The notes: generated by a model not told the origin, from the sequence alone. A stretch of 64,000 nucleotides of DNA from Calidihabitans tengchongensis (GCA_031459615.1 JAVKIE010000001.1:1-64000), one strand, 5' to 3'. Numbered from the stretch's first letter, positions 32,870-42,209 are shown. Numbers and translations: made by a program.

Positions 32870-33820
32870 CTAGCCTTCCGGCTGGCCGGGGGCCGCCGTC
32901 CGGCGGGCGACCTCGTCGTAGGGGAGCAGGGCGGCGTAGATGGCCCGGCACATGGGCGTGGGAATGCCGTAGCGCTGCCCCAGCCGGACGGCGTATCCGA
33001 CCAGCGCGTCCAGTTCCAGGCGCCGCCCCCGGGTCAGGTCGGTATACAGGGACGAGTAGCTGTCGGGGTCCAGCGCGTCGGCGAACCGGCGCACCCGGTC
33101 TCTCTCCCCGGGCGGGATGGGCACGCCGTGGGCGCGCCCGACCGCGGCGACCTCGCTGGCCACGTCCAGGTACATCTCGAAGGTGGCAGGAGTGCTGCGG
33201 AGCACCCCCACCGGCAGGCGCGTCAGCGCCGTCATCCCGCCCTGGGCGGTGATGAACAGGTACTTCTCCCACAGCTCCACCAGGATGCGGTCCGACAGCT
33301 CCACCGGGACCCCGGTGGCGGCCAGCGCCTGCTCGATCGCCCGGGCGCGGGGCGACCGGGACCCGTCCAGCTCCCCGAAGACGATGCGCCGGGGCCCGCC
33401 AGTACGGCGGATCACGCCGGGGGCCGGCACCGAGGTGAAGATGTAGCAGGCTCCCCCCAGGACGTGCTCCCGGCCCACCCGCTCGGCCAGGACCTCGACG
33501 TTTGCCACGCCATTTTGCAGGGTCAGGACGGCGGTGTGCGGGCCCAGCAGCGGCGGCAGGTGGGCGGCCGCGGCTTCGGTGTCGTAGGACTTGACCGCAA
33601 ACAGGACCAGGTCCACCGGCCCGATGGCGTCTGCCCGGTCCACGGCCCGCACGGGCAGGACCCGGGCCGGGGAGCCCACGTCCTCCAGGCGCAACCCCTG
33701 CTCCCGCAGCGCCCGCAGGTGCTCGCCCCGGGCCAGGAAGGTGACCTCGCACCCCGCGTCCTGCAGCAGCGCCCCGTAGTACCCGCCGATGGCGCCGGCT
33801 CCCACCACCGCGATCTTCAC
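32870..33820 (-). CDS. panE: 2-dehydropantoate 2-reductase (ketopantoate reductase) family
   Basis: 316 residues from GTG 33820. Rossmann motif KIAVVGAGAIGGYYGALLQ at the N-terminus, then VDLVLFAVKSYDTEAAAAHL, TLQNGVANVE with the conserved Asn, and ELWEKYLFITAQGGMTAL containing the catalytic Lys of the family. It would reduce ketopantoate to pantoate with NADPH for coenzyme A synthesis; paralogues with other substrates exist. Long upstream spacer 33821-34079 (259 nt) shows no gene. Confidence 0.88.
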   Translation of the reverse strand: MKIAVVGAGAIGGYYGALLQDAGCEVTFLARGEHLRALREQGLRLEDVGSPARVLPVRAVDRADAIGPVDLVLFAVKSYDTEAAAAHLPPLLGPHTAVLTLQNGVANVEVLAERVGREHVLGGACYIFTSVPAPGVIRRTGGPRRIVFGELDGSRSPRARAIEQALAATGVPVELSDRILVELWEKYLFITAQGGMTALTRLPVGVLRSTPATFEMYLDVASEVAAVGRAHGVPIPPGERDRVRRFADALDPDSYSSLYTDLTRGRRLELDALVGYAVRLGQRYGIPTPMCRAIYAALLPYDEVARRTAAPGQPEG

Positions 33821-34079
33821 CGCATCTTCCCCCAAACGTCCGGCATCCCTGCGGTCGCGTTCCGCCGCGACGGCTGCGGACAGGCGTGACTTCGGCACCG
33901 CGGCCGGGGGAGTCCTTGCCGCGGGCGAGATCTGCGGCGCGGTCTGTCTGGCCGGAGGCGGCGGCGGGCACAGTGTCGATAGCGCGGGTCGCCGGTAGGG
34001 AAAGTGTCGGTCGCCCGTCGAATCCGACAGCGGGCCGACCGGCCCGGCGACGCCGCACCTGACGACGGACCTGTCTGAC

Positions 34080-35102
34080 GTGACGCTGCTGAGACGCACC
34101 CTCGCCGCCTTCGCCCCCACAGCCCTGGTCTGCCTGCTGGCCGCCGGCGCCTCCCCGGCGCAGGCCCCGGGTCCTCTGGCCGGCGTGGGCTTCTATGCGG
34201 ACTGGGACCCCAACTCCTGGTCCACGGTCCGCGCCCAGGGACACCGGCTCAGCGCGGTCGTCACCACCGACGTCGTCCTGACGTCCGACGGCACGCTCGC
34301 CGGCCGCCACGACCCGCGGGTGATGACGCTGGCCCGCAGCCGGGGAGCGCGGGTGTCCTTCCGCGTCTCGGCGGCGTCGCCCGACGTCGTCCGGTCGGCG
34401 GTGAGCCGCCCCGGTCTGGCCGGCCAGGTGGCCGCCGCGGTGGCGGACGTCCTGCGGGAGCACAACTACGACGGGGCCGTTCTCGACCTGGGCGTCTTGC
34501 CTGCGGCGGACCGCCCGGCGCTGTCGGGGCTGGTGGCCGCCGTGGCCCGAGCCGCCCACGACCGCGGCCGCCGGGTGTCCGTGATCGTTCCGCTGGCAGA
34601 GGATGGTCTCCCGGCCGGGGCTTACGACCTGGCGGCGCTGGACCAGGTGGCCGATGGGGTGATCCTGCGGGCGTATCACGAGGGGCGCTCGGCCGGCCCC
34701 GCTGGCCCGGTGGCGCCGCTGCCGTGGGTGGAGGGGGCGGTCCGGTCCGCCGCCTCGCAGGTGGCGCGCTCGCGGCTCATCCTGGGAGTCGCCCTGTTCG
34801 GCTACGACTGGCCCGCCCGAGGCGCTGGCGAGGTGGTCTCGATGCGGGAGGCGCTGGGCCGCGCGGCGCGGGCGGGGGTACCGGTCGTCTGGGATGTGCG
34901 GGCCCAGACACCCTACTACCGGATTCTGGATCGCACGGTGCACTTCGAGGACGTCCGCAGCGTGGAGCGCAAACTGGCGCTGGCCGCGCACCTGGGCCTG
35001 GCCGGCGTGGCCTTCTGGCGCCTGGGCAGCGAGTCACCCGACCTGTGGGAGAAAGCCGGTGCCTGGATCCGCCCCTCCCTGACCGTTTCGTCCCTGCGCT
35101 GA
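34080..35102 (+). CDS. Secreted GH18-like protein without the usual catalytic Glu
   Basis: 340 residues from GTG 34080. Signal peptide (FAPTALVCLLAAGASPAQA). A (beta/alpha)8 GH18 pattern: AGVGFYADWDPNSW, LSAVVTTDVVL, YDGAVLDLGVLPAADRPAL, GVILRAYHEG, ILGVALFGYDWPARG and AGVAFWRLGSESPDLWEKAG, as in SleL/YaaH spore-wall or peptidoglycan-related proteins. The DGxxxDxE motif reads DGAVLDLG, so the catalytic Glu is missing and hydrolysis is doubtful; sugar binding is more likely. Confidence 0.75.
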   Translation: MTLLRRTLAAFAPTALVCLLAAGASPAQAPGPLAGVGFYADWDPNSWSTVRAQGHRLSAVVTTDVVLTSDGTLAGRHDPRVMTLARSRGARVSFRVSAASPDVVRSAVSRPGLAGQVAAAVADVLREHNYDGAVLDLGVLPAADRPALSGLVAAVARAAHDRGRRVSVIVPLAEDGLPAGAYDLAALDQVADGVILRAYHEGRSAGPAGPVAPLPWVEGAVRSAASQVARSRLILGVALFGYDWPARGAGEVVSMREALGRAARAGVPVVWDVRAQTPYYRILDRTVHFEDVRSVERKLALAAHLGLAGVAFWRLGSESPDLWEKAGAWIRPSLTVSSLR

Positions 35103-35160
35103 CGCAGTCCGGCTGCGGGGCGCACCCCCGCCTCATCCGCCTGGCCTGTGGCTGTCGGCC

Positions 35161-35322
35161 TCAGGCCGCCCGCGTCTGCTCTTCGTCGGCGGGCGGGACG
35201 ACCTCGGGACGCACGGCCAGCAGGTCCCGCAGGAGCGTCAGCAGGGTGGAGGGAGCGTCCGCGCCCGCCGGGGGCGTGCGCGTCCCGTCCGGTGCGTCGC
35301 GGCGGGATGGGCGACGTCGCAT
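35161..35322 (-). CDS. Small hypothetical protein
   Basis: 53 residues: a basic start (MRRRPSRRDAPDG), then PSTLLTLLRDLLAVRPEVVPP and an acidic end. The ATG at 35322 has GGGGAG close upstream, and a TATGAT box on the same strand at 35354-35359 could give a leader of about 25 nt. I do not recognise a family. It is divergent from macA. Confidence 0.4.
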   Translation of the reverse strand: MRRRPSRRDAPDGTRTPPAGADAPSTLLTLLRDLLAVRPEVVPPADEEQTRAA

Positions 35323-35353
35323 CCACTCCCCACGGCGACCACCTTCCGGCTCC

Positions 35354-35359
35354 ATCATA
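35354..35359 (-). promoter_or_regulatory. -10 box on the minus strand, divergent from the macA promoter
   Basis: TATGAT on the minus strand inside the 15-nt stretch TGGTATGATGGAGCC, which recurs with one change on the plus strand at 35431-35445. The pair forms a symmetrical divergent promoter region. Confidence 0.45.
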
Positions 35360-35433
35360 CCAACAGCGCCGGACCGCCCAGGGCCCCTCCTGTGGGCCCG
35401 GACGGCCCTTGGGTGGACGCGGAGACGCAGTGG

Positions 35434-35439
35434 TATGAT
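35434..35439 (+). promoter_or_regulatory. -10 box of macA, implying a leaderless transcript
   Basis: TATGAT ends 8 nt before ATG 35448, so transcription would begin at or next to the start codon. TTGGGT at 35409-35414 is a weak -35 candidate with a 19-nt spacer. Confidence 0.55.
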
Positions 35440-35447
35440 GGGGCCGC

Positions 35448-36842
35448 ATGCGACGACTGGGGTGGTGGATCGCATCAGGGCTGGCCGTCCTGGCCGCTGC
35501 CGGGTGGGCCCTGCGGTCAGGTCCGCTGGCTGCGGCCACACCGGTGGACGCGGCCGTGGCGCGGCGGGCCACGCTGGAGGTGACCCTGCCGGTCACCGGC
35601 GTCTACGAGGTCCCCGCCGTGGACCTGTCCTTCGACATGCCCGGCCGCCTGGCCCGCGTCCTGGTGGAGGAGGGGCAGGCCGTGCGAGGCGGCCAGGTTC
35701 TCGCCTTCCTGGACGACGTCGAACTGCGGGCTCAGGCATCCCAGGCGGAGGCGGCCGCCCAGGCGGCTGCCGCGCAGGTTGGGCAGGCGCAGGCGGCGGT
35801 CGAGGCCGCCCGCGCCCAGGTCCGCCAGGCGGAAGCCGCCTACCGCGCCGCTCAGGCCGCGCTGGCCCGGCTGCAGGCGGGTGCGCGTTCCGGCGAACTG
35901 CAGCAGGCGCAGGCCGCCGTGGATGCCGCCCGGGCGGCGCTGGACCAGGCGCGGCGGACCCTGCAATCCACCGAGCAGCTGTACGCCCAGGGGGCCGTGT
36001 CCACCAGCCAGCTGGACGCGGCGCGCTCCCAGTACACAAGCGCCGCCGCCCAGTACCGGCAGGCTCTCGCGCACCTGCAGACCCTGCAGGCCGGCGCCCG
36101 CCCGGAGGATGTGACCGCCGCGTCCGAGCAGGTGCGCCAGGCGCAGGCCGCGCTGGACGCCTCCCGCGCGGCGCTGCGGCAGAGCGAGGCCGCCCTGGCA
36201 GCCGCCCGCCTGGCTGCCCGCCAGGCCCGGGCGGCGGCGGACGCCGCGACGGCGCGGGCCCGCCGGGCCGCGCTCGCCGCGCCTTTTGACGGGATCGTGG
36301 CGCGGGTGTACCTGAGGCCGGGCGCCCTGGTGGGACCGGGCGTGCCGGTGGTGACGGTGGTGGCGCCGGCGGGGTGGATCACGGCCGAGGTGGACGAGGC
36401 CGACATCGGCAGGGTGTCGGTGGGCCTGCGGGCGCGCATCACCGCCGACGCGTACCCGGGACTGGTCCTGACCGGCCGGGTGGCGGCCGTCGGCGCCCAG
36501 GTGGAGCAACGGCCGGGCTCCCGGCAGGTGCGGGTCCGCATCGTCCTCGACGGCCCCGTCCCCCTGCGGGCTGGCACGGGCGTGGACGTGGACCTGCTGC
36601 TGCAGACGGTGCCCCAGGCGCTGGTGGTGCCGGTGGAGGCGGTCGTCGCCGCGGAGAACGACGGCTCCTGGGTCTACGTTGTGGACGGCGGGCGGCTGCA
36701 CCGGCGTCTGGTGCGGACGGGCCCGCGCAGCGACACGCTGGTGGCCGTGGAGGAGGGGCTGTCCGAGGGCGAGGTGGTGGCGCTGGGCGATCCCCGCACC
36801 CTGCGGGAGGGGATGCGGGTGCGTCCCCGGCTTGTGCCATGA
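35448..36842 (+). CDS. macA: Efflux periplasmic adaptor (membrane fusion protein), MacA/HlyD-like
   Basis: 464 residues. One N-terminal anchor (WWIASGLAVLAAAGWAL), a biotinyl-lipoyl half-motif (SFDMPGRLARVLVEEGQAVR), a long coiled coil of Ala/Gln-rich heptads (about residues 85-275, e.g. EAAAQAAAAQVGQAQAAVEA), the second lipoyl half (LAAPFDGIVARVYLRPGALV) and beta-barrel/membrane-proximal domains. It links the MacB-like pump to the outside or to an outer-membrane channel. Stop overlaps the next start (ATGA). Confidence 0.9.
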   Translation: MRRLGWWIASGLAVLAAAGWALRSGPLAAATPVDAAVARRATLEVTLPVTGVYEVPAVDLSFDMPGRLARVLVEEGQAVRGGQVLAFLDDVELRAQASQAEAAAQAAAAQVGQAQAAVEAARAQVRQAEAAYRAAQAALARLQAGARSGELQQAQAAVDAARAALDQARRTLQSTEQLYAQGAVSTSQLDAARSQYTSAAAQYRQALAHLQTLQAGARPEDVTAASEQVRQAQAALDASRAALRQSEAALAAARLAARQARAAADAATARARRAALAAPFDGIVARVYLRPGALVGPGVPVVTVVAPAGWITAEVDEADIGRVSVGLRARITADAYPGLVLTGRVAAVGAQVEQRPGSRQVRVRIVLDGPVPLRAGTGVDVDLLLQTVPQALVVPVEAVVAAENDGSWVYVVDGGRLHRRLVRTGPRSDTLVAVEEGLSEGEVVALGDPRTLREGMRVRPRLVP

Positions 36843-37579
36843 CCCCCGTCGTCCGGATGGAGGAGGTCACCAAGGTCTACCGCCTGGGCCGGGTGGAGGT
36901 GCCGGCGCTGCGGGGGGTCACCCTGGAGATCGGCCCGGGGGAGTTCGTCGCCATCATGGGCCCGTCCGGGTCGGGCAAGTCCACCCTGATGAACCTGATG
37001 GGCTGCCTGGACCGACCCACCTCGGGCCGCTACCTGCTGGACGGTCGCGACGTGGCCCACCTGGACGACGACGAACGCGCACAGATCCGCAACCGCCGCA
37101 TCGGCTTTGTGTTTCAGATGTACAACCTGTTGCCGCGCCTGAACGCGCTGCGCAACGTGGAGGTCCCCCTGATCTACGCGGGGGTGGGCGCCGCCGAGCG
37201 GCGGGAGCGCGCCCGGCAGGCGCTGGAGCAGGTGGGACTGGGCGGACGCCTGTCCCACACCCCGGCGGAGCTGTCCGGCGGCGAGCAGCAGCGGGTGGCC
37301 ATCGCCCGCGCGCTGGTGACCGACCCGGCGATCATCCTGGCCGACGAGCCCACCGGCAACCTGGACAGCCGCTCCGGGGCCGAGATCCTGGCCCTGTTCC
37401 AGGACCTCAACGCCCGGGGGATCACCATCGCCATGGTCACCCACGACCCGGAGGTTGCCGAGCACGCCCGGCGGATCGTCACCCTGCGGGACGGCCGCAT
37501 CGTGGGCGACCGGCCGGTCCCGCGCCCCCGCCGCGCCGCCGACATCCTGGCCGGGCTGCCGGCCGCCGGAGGGATGTAG
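36839..37579 (+). CDS. ABC transporter ATPase, MacB/LolD type
   Basis: 246 residues from ATG 36839. Walker A GPSGSGKSTLMNLMGCLDRP, Q-loop FVFQMYNLLPRLNALRNVEV, signature ELSGGEQQRVAIARAL and Walker B IILADEPTGNLDS, then the H-loop in MVTHDPEVA: the standard MacB/LolD form. It drives the mechanotransmission-type permease encoded next. Overlaps macA by 4 nt; the permease gene follows 10 nt later after an AGGAGG site. Confidence 0.95.
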   Translation: MTPVVRMEEVTKVYRLGRVEVPALRGVTLEIGPGEFVAIMGPSGSGKSTLMNLMGCLDRPTSGRYLLDGRDVAHLDDDERAQIRNRRIGFVFQMYNLLPRLNALRNVEVPLIYAGVGAAERRERARQALEQVGLGGRLSHTPAELSGGEQQRVAIARALVTDPAIILADEPTGNLDSRSGAEILALFQDLNARGITIAMVTHDPEVAEHARRIVTLRDGRIVGDRPVPRPRRAADILAGLPAAGGM

Positions 37580-37589
37580 GAGGCGCGCC

Positions 37590-38828
37590 GTGCGGCGGGC
37601 GGTCTCGGCCGTCGAGGTGCTGGATGCGCTGCAGGTGGCGCTGCTGTCCCTGCGCGCCACCCCCCTGCGCTCGGTCCTGACAGCCCTGGGGGTCATCATC
37701 GGCGTGGCGGCCGTCATCGCCCTGGTCTCGGTGGGCCAGGCCGCCCGCAGCAGCGTGGTCGGCGAGTTCGCCAGCCTGGGGCCGGACCTGCTGTGGGTCC
37801 TGCCCGGCAAGGCCAAAGAAGGCCAGTTCGGGTCCGCTCCCGCGGAGGAGGGACGGCTGACCCTGACCTACGAGGACGCCCTGGCCCTGGCCGCCCACCG
37901 GGGACCGATCGCGGCAGTGGCGCCCGTGCTGCAGACCCAGATCGAGGTCGCCGCGGGGTCGCGGGCGTGGACGACCACCGTCGTGGGTACCACCCCCGAC
38001 CTGTACGTGGCGCGGCGGCTCACCCTGGCCGCCGGACGCTTTCTGGAGGAGGCCGACCTGATCCGCCGCAAGCGGGTGGCGGTCCTGGGCGACACCCTGG
38101 CCCGCCGGCTGTACCGGAACCCGCTGACGGCGGTGGGGCGCCGGTTCACCCTCAGCGGGCGGGGGTTCGAGGTGGTGGGGGTGCTGCGGCCGGAAGGTTC
38201 GATTCTGGGTCTGGACCTGGATGACCGCGCCTACATCCCCTTCACCACCGCCCAGCAGATCTTCAACCTCAACTACGCCACCTTCTTCTTTGTGAAGGCG
38301 CCGGACCCCACCGCGGTGGGGGAGGCCCGCCGCGCCGTGCAGCGGGTGCTGCTGCGCCAGCACCGGGGCGAAGAAGACTTCACAGTGCTGACCCAGAGCC
38401 AGCTGCTGAGTTCCCTGGACGCCATCTTCCGCATTCTCACCGTGGCCCTGTCCAGCATCGCCGGCATCTCCCTGGTGGTGGGAGGGATCGGCATCATGAA
38501 CATCATGCTGGTGTCGGTGACCGAGCGCACCCGGGAGATCGGCATCCGCCTGGCCGTGGGGGCGCGCCGGCGGCACATCCTCCTGCAGTTCCTGACCGAG
38601 GCGGTCCTGATCAGCCTGGTGGGCGGCTTCCTGGGGATGCTGGCGGGGCTGGCCCTGTCGTGGACGCTCGCGGCACGGCTGTTCGGCAGCCTGCCCACGG
38701 TGGCGTCGGCGGCGCCGGTGGTGGCGCTGGCGTTCGGGTTTTCGGTGGCGGTGGGGGTGGTCTTCGGCGTCTACCCGGCCTGGCGGGCGTCGCGGCTGGA
38801 CCCGGTGGAGGCGCTGCGGTACGAGTGA
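37590..38828 (+). CDS. ABC transporter permease, MacB/FtsX type
   Basis: 412 residues from GTG 37590 with AGGAGG upstream. First membrane helix in SVLTALGVIIGVAAVIALVS, then a large extracytoplasmic MacB periplasmic core domain (about residues 45-280), and three helices at the C-terminus including GGIGIMNIMLVSVTERTREI and the family end YPAWRASRLDPVEALRYE. With MacA and the ATPase it exports a macrolide, peptide or siderophore-like compound; the substrate is unknown. A 21-nt piece of this gene (38597-38617) recurs at 43628-43648. Confidence 0.93.
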   Translation: MRRAVSAVEVLDALQVALLSLRATPLRSVLTALGVIIGVAAVIALVSVGQAARSSVVGEFASLGPDLLWVLPGKAKEGQFGSAPAEEGRLTLTYEDALALAAHRGPIAAVAPVLQTQIEVAAGSRAWTTTVVGTTPDLYVARRLTLAAGRFLEEADLIRRKRVAVLGDTLARRLYRNPLTAVGRRFTLSGRGFEVVGVLRPEGSILGLDLDDRAYIPFTTAQQIFNLNYATFFFVKAPDPTAVGEARRAVQRVLLRQHRGEEDFTVLTQSQLLSSLDAIFRILTVALSSIAGISLVVGGIGIMNIMLVSVTERTREIGIRLAVGARRRHILLQFLTEAVLISLVGGFLGMLAGLALSWTLAARLFGSLPTVASAAPVVALAFGFSVAVGVVFGVYPAWRASRLDPVEALRYE

Positions 38829-38909
38829 AGCGGCACAAGAAATGGTGAGGTCTCCAGAGCACGTAGGCAGGCTGCCCTGCTCGCCGGAGGACATCGATTC
38901 CGTATCCGA

Positions 38910-38941
38910 TTGACGCATCGGCCTCGCGAGATAATTATGTT
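38910..38941 (+). promoter_or_regulatory. Promoter of the island catabolic operon
   Basis: TTGACG at 38910-38915 is a near-consensus -35. About 14-17 nt downstream lies an AT-rich -10 region, ATAATTATGTT (38931-38941). The aminotransferase ATG is at 38967. The AT-rich -10 region is unlike anything in the preceding 30 kb. Confidence 0.5.
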
Positions 38942-38966
38942 TATGTAGCGAGCCGCGGGGGGGCCC

Positions 38967-40277
38967 ATGGCGCAGGCCGATGCGGGTTTCGCTCACCGTA
39001 TCGCTAAGCTTCGCGAGTTACTGGCACCCAGCCTTGCCGAGGACTGGCCCAATCTTCCCGTCGTGCGGGGTGAGGGTGTGTACCTCATCGGGCTGGACGG
39101 TCGCCGGTATGTCGACTTTGTGTCCGGCATGGCCGCCTGCAACCTCGGACATTGCCACCCGCGGGTCGTGGAGGCGGCGCGGCAGCAACTGGAAGTCCTC
39201 ATCCACGGCCCCATTGGCGTCGCCCTCTATGACCCGGTTCTGCAGTTGAGCGAGGAACTGGCCGCAGTCACTCCTGGCGGGCTGGACATGTTCTTCTGGA
39301 GCAACAGCGGAGCCGAGGCAGTGGAGGGAGCCTTGAAACTGGCCCGCTACGTGACCCGACGCCCGGCCATCATCTCGTTCGTGGGAGGGTTTCACGGCCG
39401 CACCCTGGGTGCCGCGTCGGTCACAACGTCCAATGTCAAGTACCGCCACGGTTATGAGCCCCTGCTGCCATCCGTATATCATCTGCCGTTTCCATACTGT
39501 TACCGGTGTCCGTTCCGGACCTCCGGCGGGTGTTGCGGAGACTCCTTCCACAGTCTGGAGAGACTGTTTCGGCACGTAGTCGCACCTGAGGATGTGGCAG
39601 CGATCATCGTGGAGCCCATTCTGGGGGAAGGGGGATACATTGTACCTCCGGCTGACTTCCTTCCCCGCCTGCGAGCGGTTTGCGATCGATATGGGATCCT
39701 GCTGATCCTTGATGAGATCCAGACGGGATTCGGCCGGACGGGTGCCCTCTTCGCCGCGGACGCGTTTGGTGTGCGCCCCGACATCCTCGTACTTTCGAAG
39801 GCCCTCGCGTCCGGATTTCCTCTCAGTGTCGTCGCTGCGCGGCGAGAACTGATGGGGCAGTGGCCGGCGGGGGCCCACGGAACAACCTTCGGTGGCAACC
39901 CCGTGGCGTGTGCCGCTGCCCTCGCCACGTTGCAAGTTCTCCGGAACGAGCCAGTCCTGGAGAACGTCCGGCAGCGCTCTGAGGAGGCAATGAGTGCGCT
40001 GACCGACCTGCAACGGCGGTCGGCATTCATCGGGGACGTGCGCGGTCGAGGATTAATGATTGGTGTGGAGTTTGTGGACCCAGAGCGCGATGGTGCGCCC
40101 CATGGAGAGATCGTACGGCGTATCCTGAATGAAGCCCTGCGGCGCGGGCTGTTGCTCTACCCGGCAGGGTACGCTGGCCATGTGCTGCGGATCATTCCCC
40201 CGTTGATCATCACTAAAGATGAGCTTGCGGCCGGCCTAGCGATCCTCTCGGAGGTTGTGACGGAACTGTCTCGGTGA
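38967..40277 (+). CDS. Class III (PLP-dependent) aminotransferase
   Basis: 436 residues. SGMAACNLGHCHPRVVEAA and NSGAEAVEGALKLARYVT near the start, GGFHGRTLGAASVT, cofactor Asp in LILDEIQTGFGRTG and the PLP lysine in VLSKALASGFPLS near 272. A Cys pair, YCYRCPF, with a later CCGD is like that of GABA aminotransferases. It probably moves an amino group from an omega-amino acid to a keto acid. First gene of the island operon; codon use is clearly less GC-biased than in the preceding genes, a sign of transfer. Confidence 0.9.
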   Translation: MAQADAGFAHRIAKLRELLAPSLAEDWPNLPVVRGEGVYLIGLDGRRYVDFVSGMAACNLGHCHPRVVEAARQQLEVLIHGPIGVALYDPVLQLSEELAAVTPGGLDMFFWSNSGAEAVEGALKLARYVTRRPAIISFVGGFHGRTLGAASVTTSNVKYRHGYEPLLPSVYHLPFPYCYRCPFRTSGGCCGDSFHSLERLFRHVVAPEDVAAIIVEPILGEGGYIVPPADFLPRLRAVCDRYGILLILDEIQTGFGRTGALFAADAFGVRPDILVLSKALASGFPLSVVAARRELMGQWPAGAHGTTFGGNPVACAAALATLQVLRNEPVLENVRQRSEEAMSALTDLQRRSAFIGDVRGRGLMIGVEFVDPERDGAPHGEIVRRILNEALRRGLLLYPAGYAGHVLRIIPPLIITKDELAAGLAILSEVVTELSR

Positions 40278-40386
40278 GATGCCTCCTATCATCGGCCCAC
40301 GACCGTGCGGCAGGAGCAGGGATCTGGATTTCAACAGTCGGAAGGAACTATCTCGAGTGCTGGCTGTGAGACCTGGGGGTGAGAGC

Positions 40387-40524
40387 GTGAGCGGATCAGA
40401 ACTCTTTTGGCGCTCCGGCACGTGGCTGTTTTTCGCCGGGCAGATACTTGTCCTGGTGATTGTCGGGGTCATCTACATCTATCAGGCCCGCAAGGAGCAG
40501 GAAGCTCTGAAGTCGCGTACCTAA
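40387..40524 (+). CDS. Small membrane partner of the sodium symporter
   Basis: 45 residues from GTG 40387 after GGGGGTGAG. One membrane helix, GTWLFFAGQILVLVIVGVIY, then a charged tail (ARKEQEALKSR). Small proteins of this kind are found directly upstream of some SSF-family symporters. The frame is open upstream to 40279 but without a ribosome binding site. Role inferred from position. Confidence 0.65.
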   Translation: MSGSELFWRSGTWLFFAGQILVLVIVGVIYIYQARKEQEALKSRT

Positions 40525-40582
40525 TGTAAGCGAGACTCTGTGCCGAGGACGTCTGACCGGACGTGGTGGAAAGGAGGCGGGG

Positions 40583-42190
40583 ATGGTTACATCTTACGTC
40601 GTCTTTGCCGTCTACCTGGTTGTCCTGTTGGGTATCGGTTGGTATTTCATGAACCGCGTGCGGACGTATGACGATTTCATGATTGGAGGGCGCCGCATCG
40701 GCCCGCTGGCGTCGTCGTTCTCGTTGGTGTCCTCCTACATGAGCGGGTATACATACACGGCCGCCCCGGGGCTGAGCTATCGAAGCGGCTATTCTACCCT
40801 GTGGTGGGCTACCGGCGATGCACCCGGCAACGCCCTTAGTTTCGGAGTACTCGGGCGCCGCCTGCGGCGTTATGCGGAGTTGTTGGGGGCCATCACTTTG
40901 CCCGAGTATTACGAGCGGCGATTCAACAGTCCGACGCTGCGCGTCCTCTCCGGACTGATCGTGTTGGTGACCGTCTCCATGTATCTGGTGGCGCAATTCG
41001 TAGCCACCGGGAAGCTCGTCGGCGTCATGTTCAACACTAGTTACGTCACTGGCATGGTGATCGGCGGCGCCGTCGTCCTGTTATACACACTGATGGGCGG
41101 CTACCTGGCCGTAGTCTATACAGACGTCATCCAGTTTTCCCTCATGTGGGCGCTCACCCACGTCCTATTCTGGACAGCCCTGTCGTTGGCTGGCGGGTTT
41201 CCCGCCTTCAATGACAAGCTGGCCGCCATCGACCCGCAGCTGGTGATCCCGGCTGGTCCAGGAGATGCCTATGGCACAGTCCTGGCGGCGGTGACACCCA
41301 TCGTTTTGATCATCATGGGATCCTTTGGCCTGCCGCATGTTACCATCCGACACCTTTCGCTGAAAGATCCGAGGAATGCGCGTTACGCGATGCTCATTAC
41401 TGCTGTGTTCGTCGTCCTCTTCTCCTTCTTCTATTACATGATTGGGGCTCTGGCGCGGGTATTGCTCCTTCAGCCTCCCGCCGATGTGGAGGAGGCCGGG
41501 ATTCGTTTGTGGTTCATGATATTGCACCCGGTGCTGGCCGGCCTGATGAGCTCTGCGGCGGTGGCGTCCATCATGTCGACAGCAGACTCCTTCCTCATCC
41601 TTCTTGTGTCGACGGTGGCGCACGATTTTCTGCACCGCTTCTTCATGCCCCGCGCTACCGAGCATCAGCGGCTGCGAGTAGCTCGTATCCTGGTGGCCGT
41701 CCTGGCCGTGCTGGCTTTTGTGGTGGCCATCCGACCTCCTGCGCTTGTCTTTACGATCGTGATCTTCGCCTTTGGCGCCATGGCGCTGTCATTTGGCGTG
41801 CCCAACCTCTTCTCCGTCTACTGGAAACAGACCAGCGCTGGAGGTGTGGTGGCCTGCATGGTTCTCTCCCTTGCCGTATACGTGGGTGCGACCGTTGGTA
41901 AGTGGAATATCTTTGGCCTGCATCCCTTCATGCTGGGCCTGATCGTGGCCGTGCTGGCCATTTTCATCGGCTCCTGGCTGACCCCTCCGCCGGTGGGGGA
42001 GCCGGTGGCGGCTTTTGACGATGCCGCCGGGTACGGTCCTCTTCCGCCGGCCGTCGCGGCCGGGTCCTCGGCGACGGTTCAGCGGGAGGTCGCGGCGGTC
42101 GTGGCGCAGGTGCGGCGGGGTGATGACCGGCAATCAGGCCCGTTCCGTTCACGTGGAAGGCGGATGGTTCAGGATGCGGTGGGAATCTGA
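40583..42190 (+). CDS. Sodium:solute symporter (SSF family)
   Basis: 535 residues from ATG 40583 with AAAGGAGG five bases ahead. About 13 membrane helices; N-terminal YVVFAVYLVVLLGIGWYFMN, the SSF pattern FMIGGRRIGPLASSFSLVSS, GAITLPEYYERRFNSP and VVYTDVIQFSLMW. The last 60 residues are polar and less conserved. It imports an organic solute with Na+. Because a creatininase is in the same operon, creatinine or a related compound is a plausible substrate (inference). Confidence 0.92.
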   Translation: MVTSYVVFAVYLVVLLGIGWYFMNRVRTYDDFMIGGRRIGPLASSFSLVSSYMSGYTYTAAPGLSYRSGYSTLWWATGDAPGNALSFGVLGRRLRRYAELLGAITLPEYYERRFNSPTLRVLSGLIVLVTVSMYLVAQFVATGKLVGVMFNTSYVTGMVIGGAVVLLYTLMGGYLAVVYTDVIQFSLMWALTHVLFWTALSLAGGFPAFNDKLAAIDPQLVIPAGPGDAYGTVLAAVTPIVLIIMGSFGLPHVTIRHLSLKDPRNARYAMLITAVFVVLFSFFYYMIGALARVLLLQPPADVEEAGIRLWFMILHPVLAGLMSSAAVASIMSTADSFLILLVSTVAHDFLHRFFMPRATEHQRLRVARILVAVLAVLAFVVAIRPPALVFTIVIFAFGAMALSFGVPNLFSVYWKQTSAGGVVACMVLSLAVYVGATVGKWNIFGLHPFMLGLIVAVLAIFIGSWLTPPPVGEPVAAFDDAAGYGPLPPAVAAGSSATVQREVAAVVAQVRRGDDRQSGPFRSRGRRMVQDAVGI

Positions 42191-42209
42191 CCGGAGGCGG
42201 CGGTAGTCG

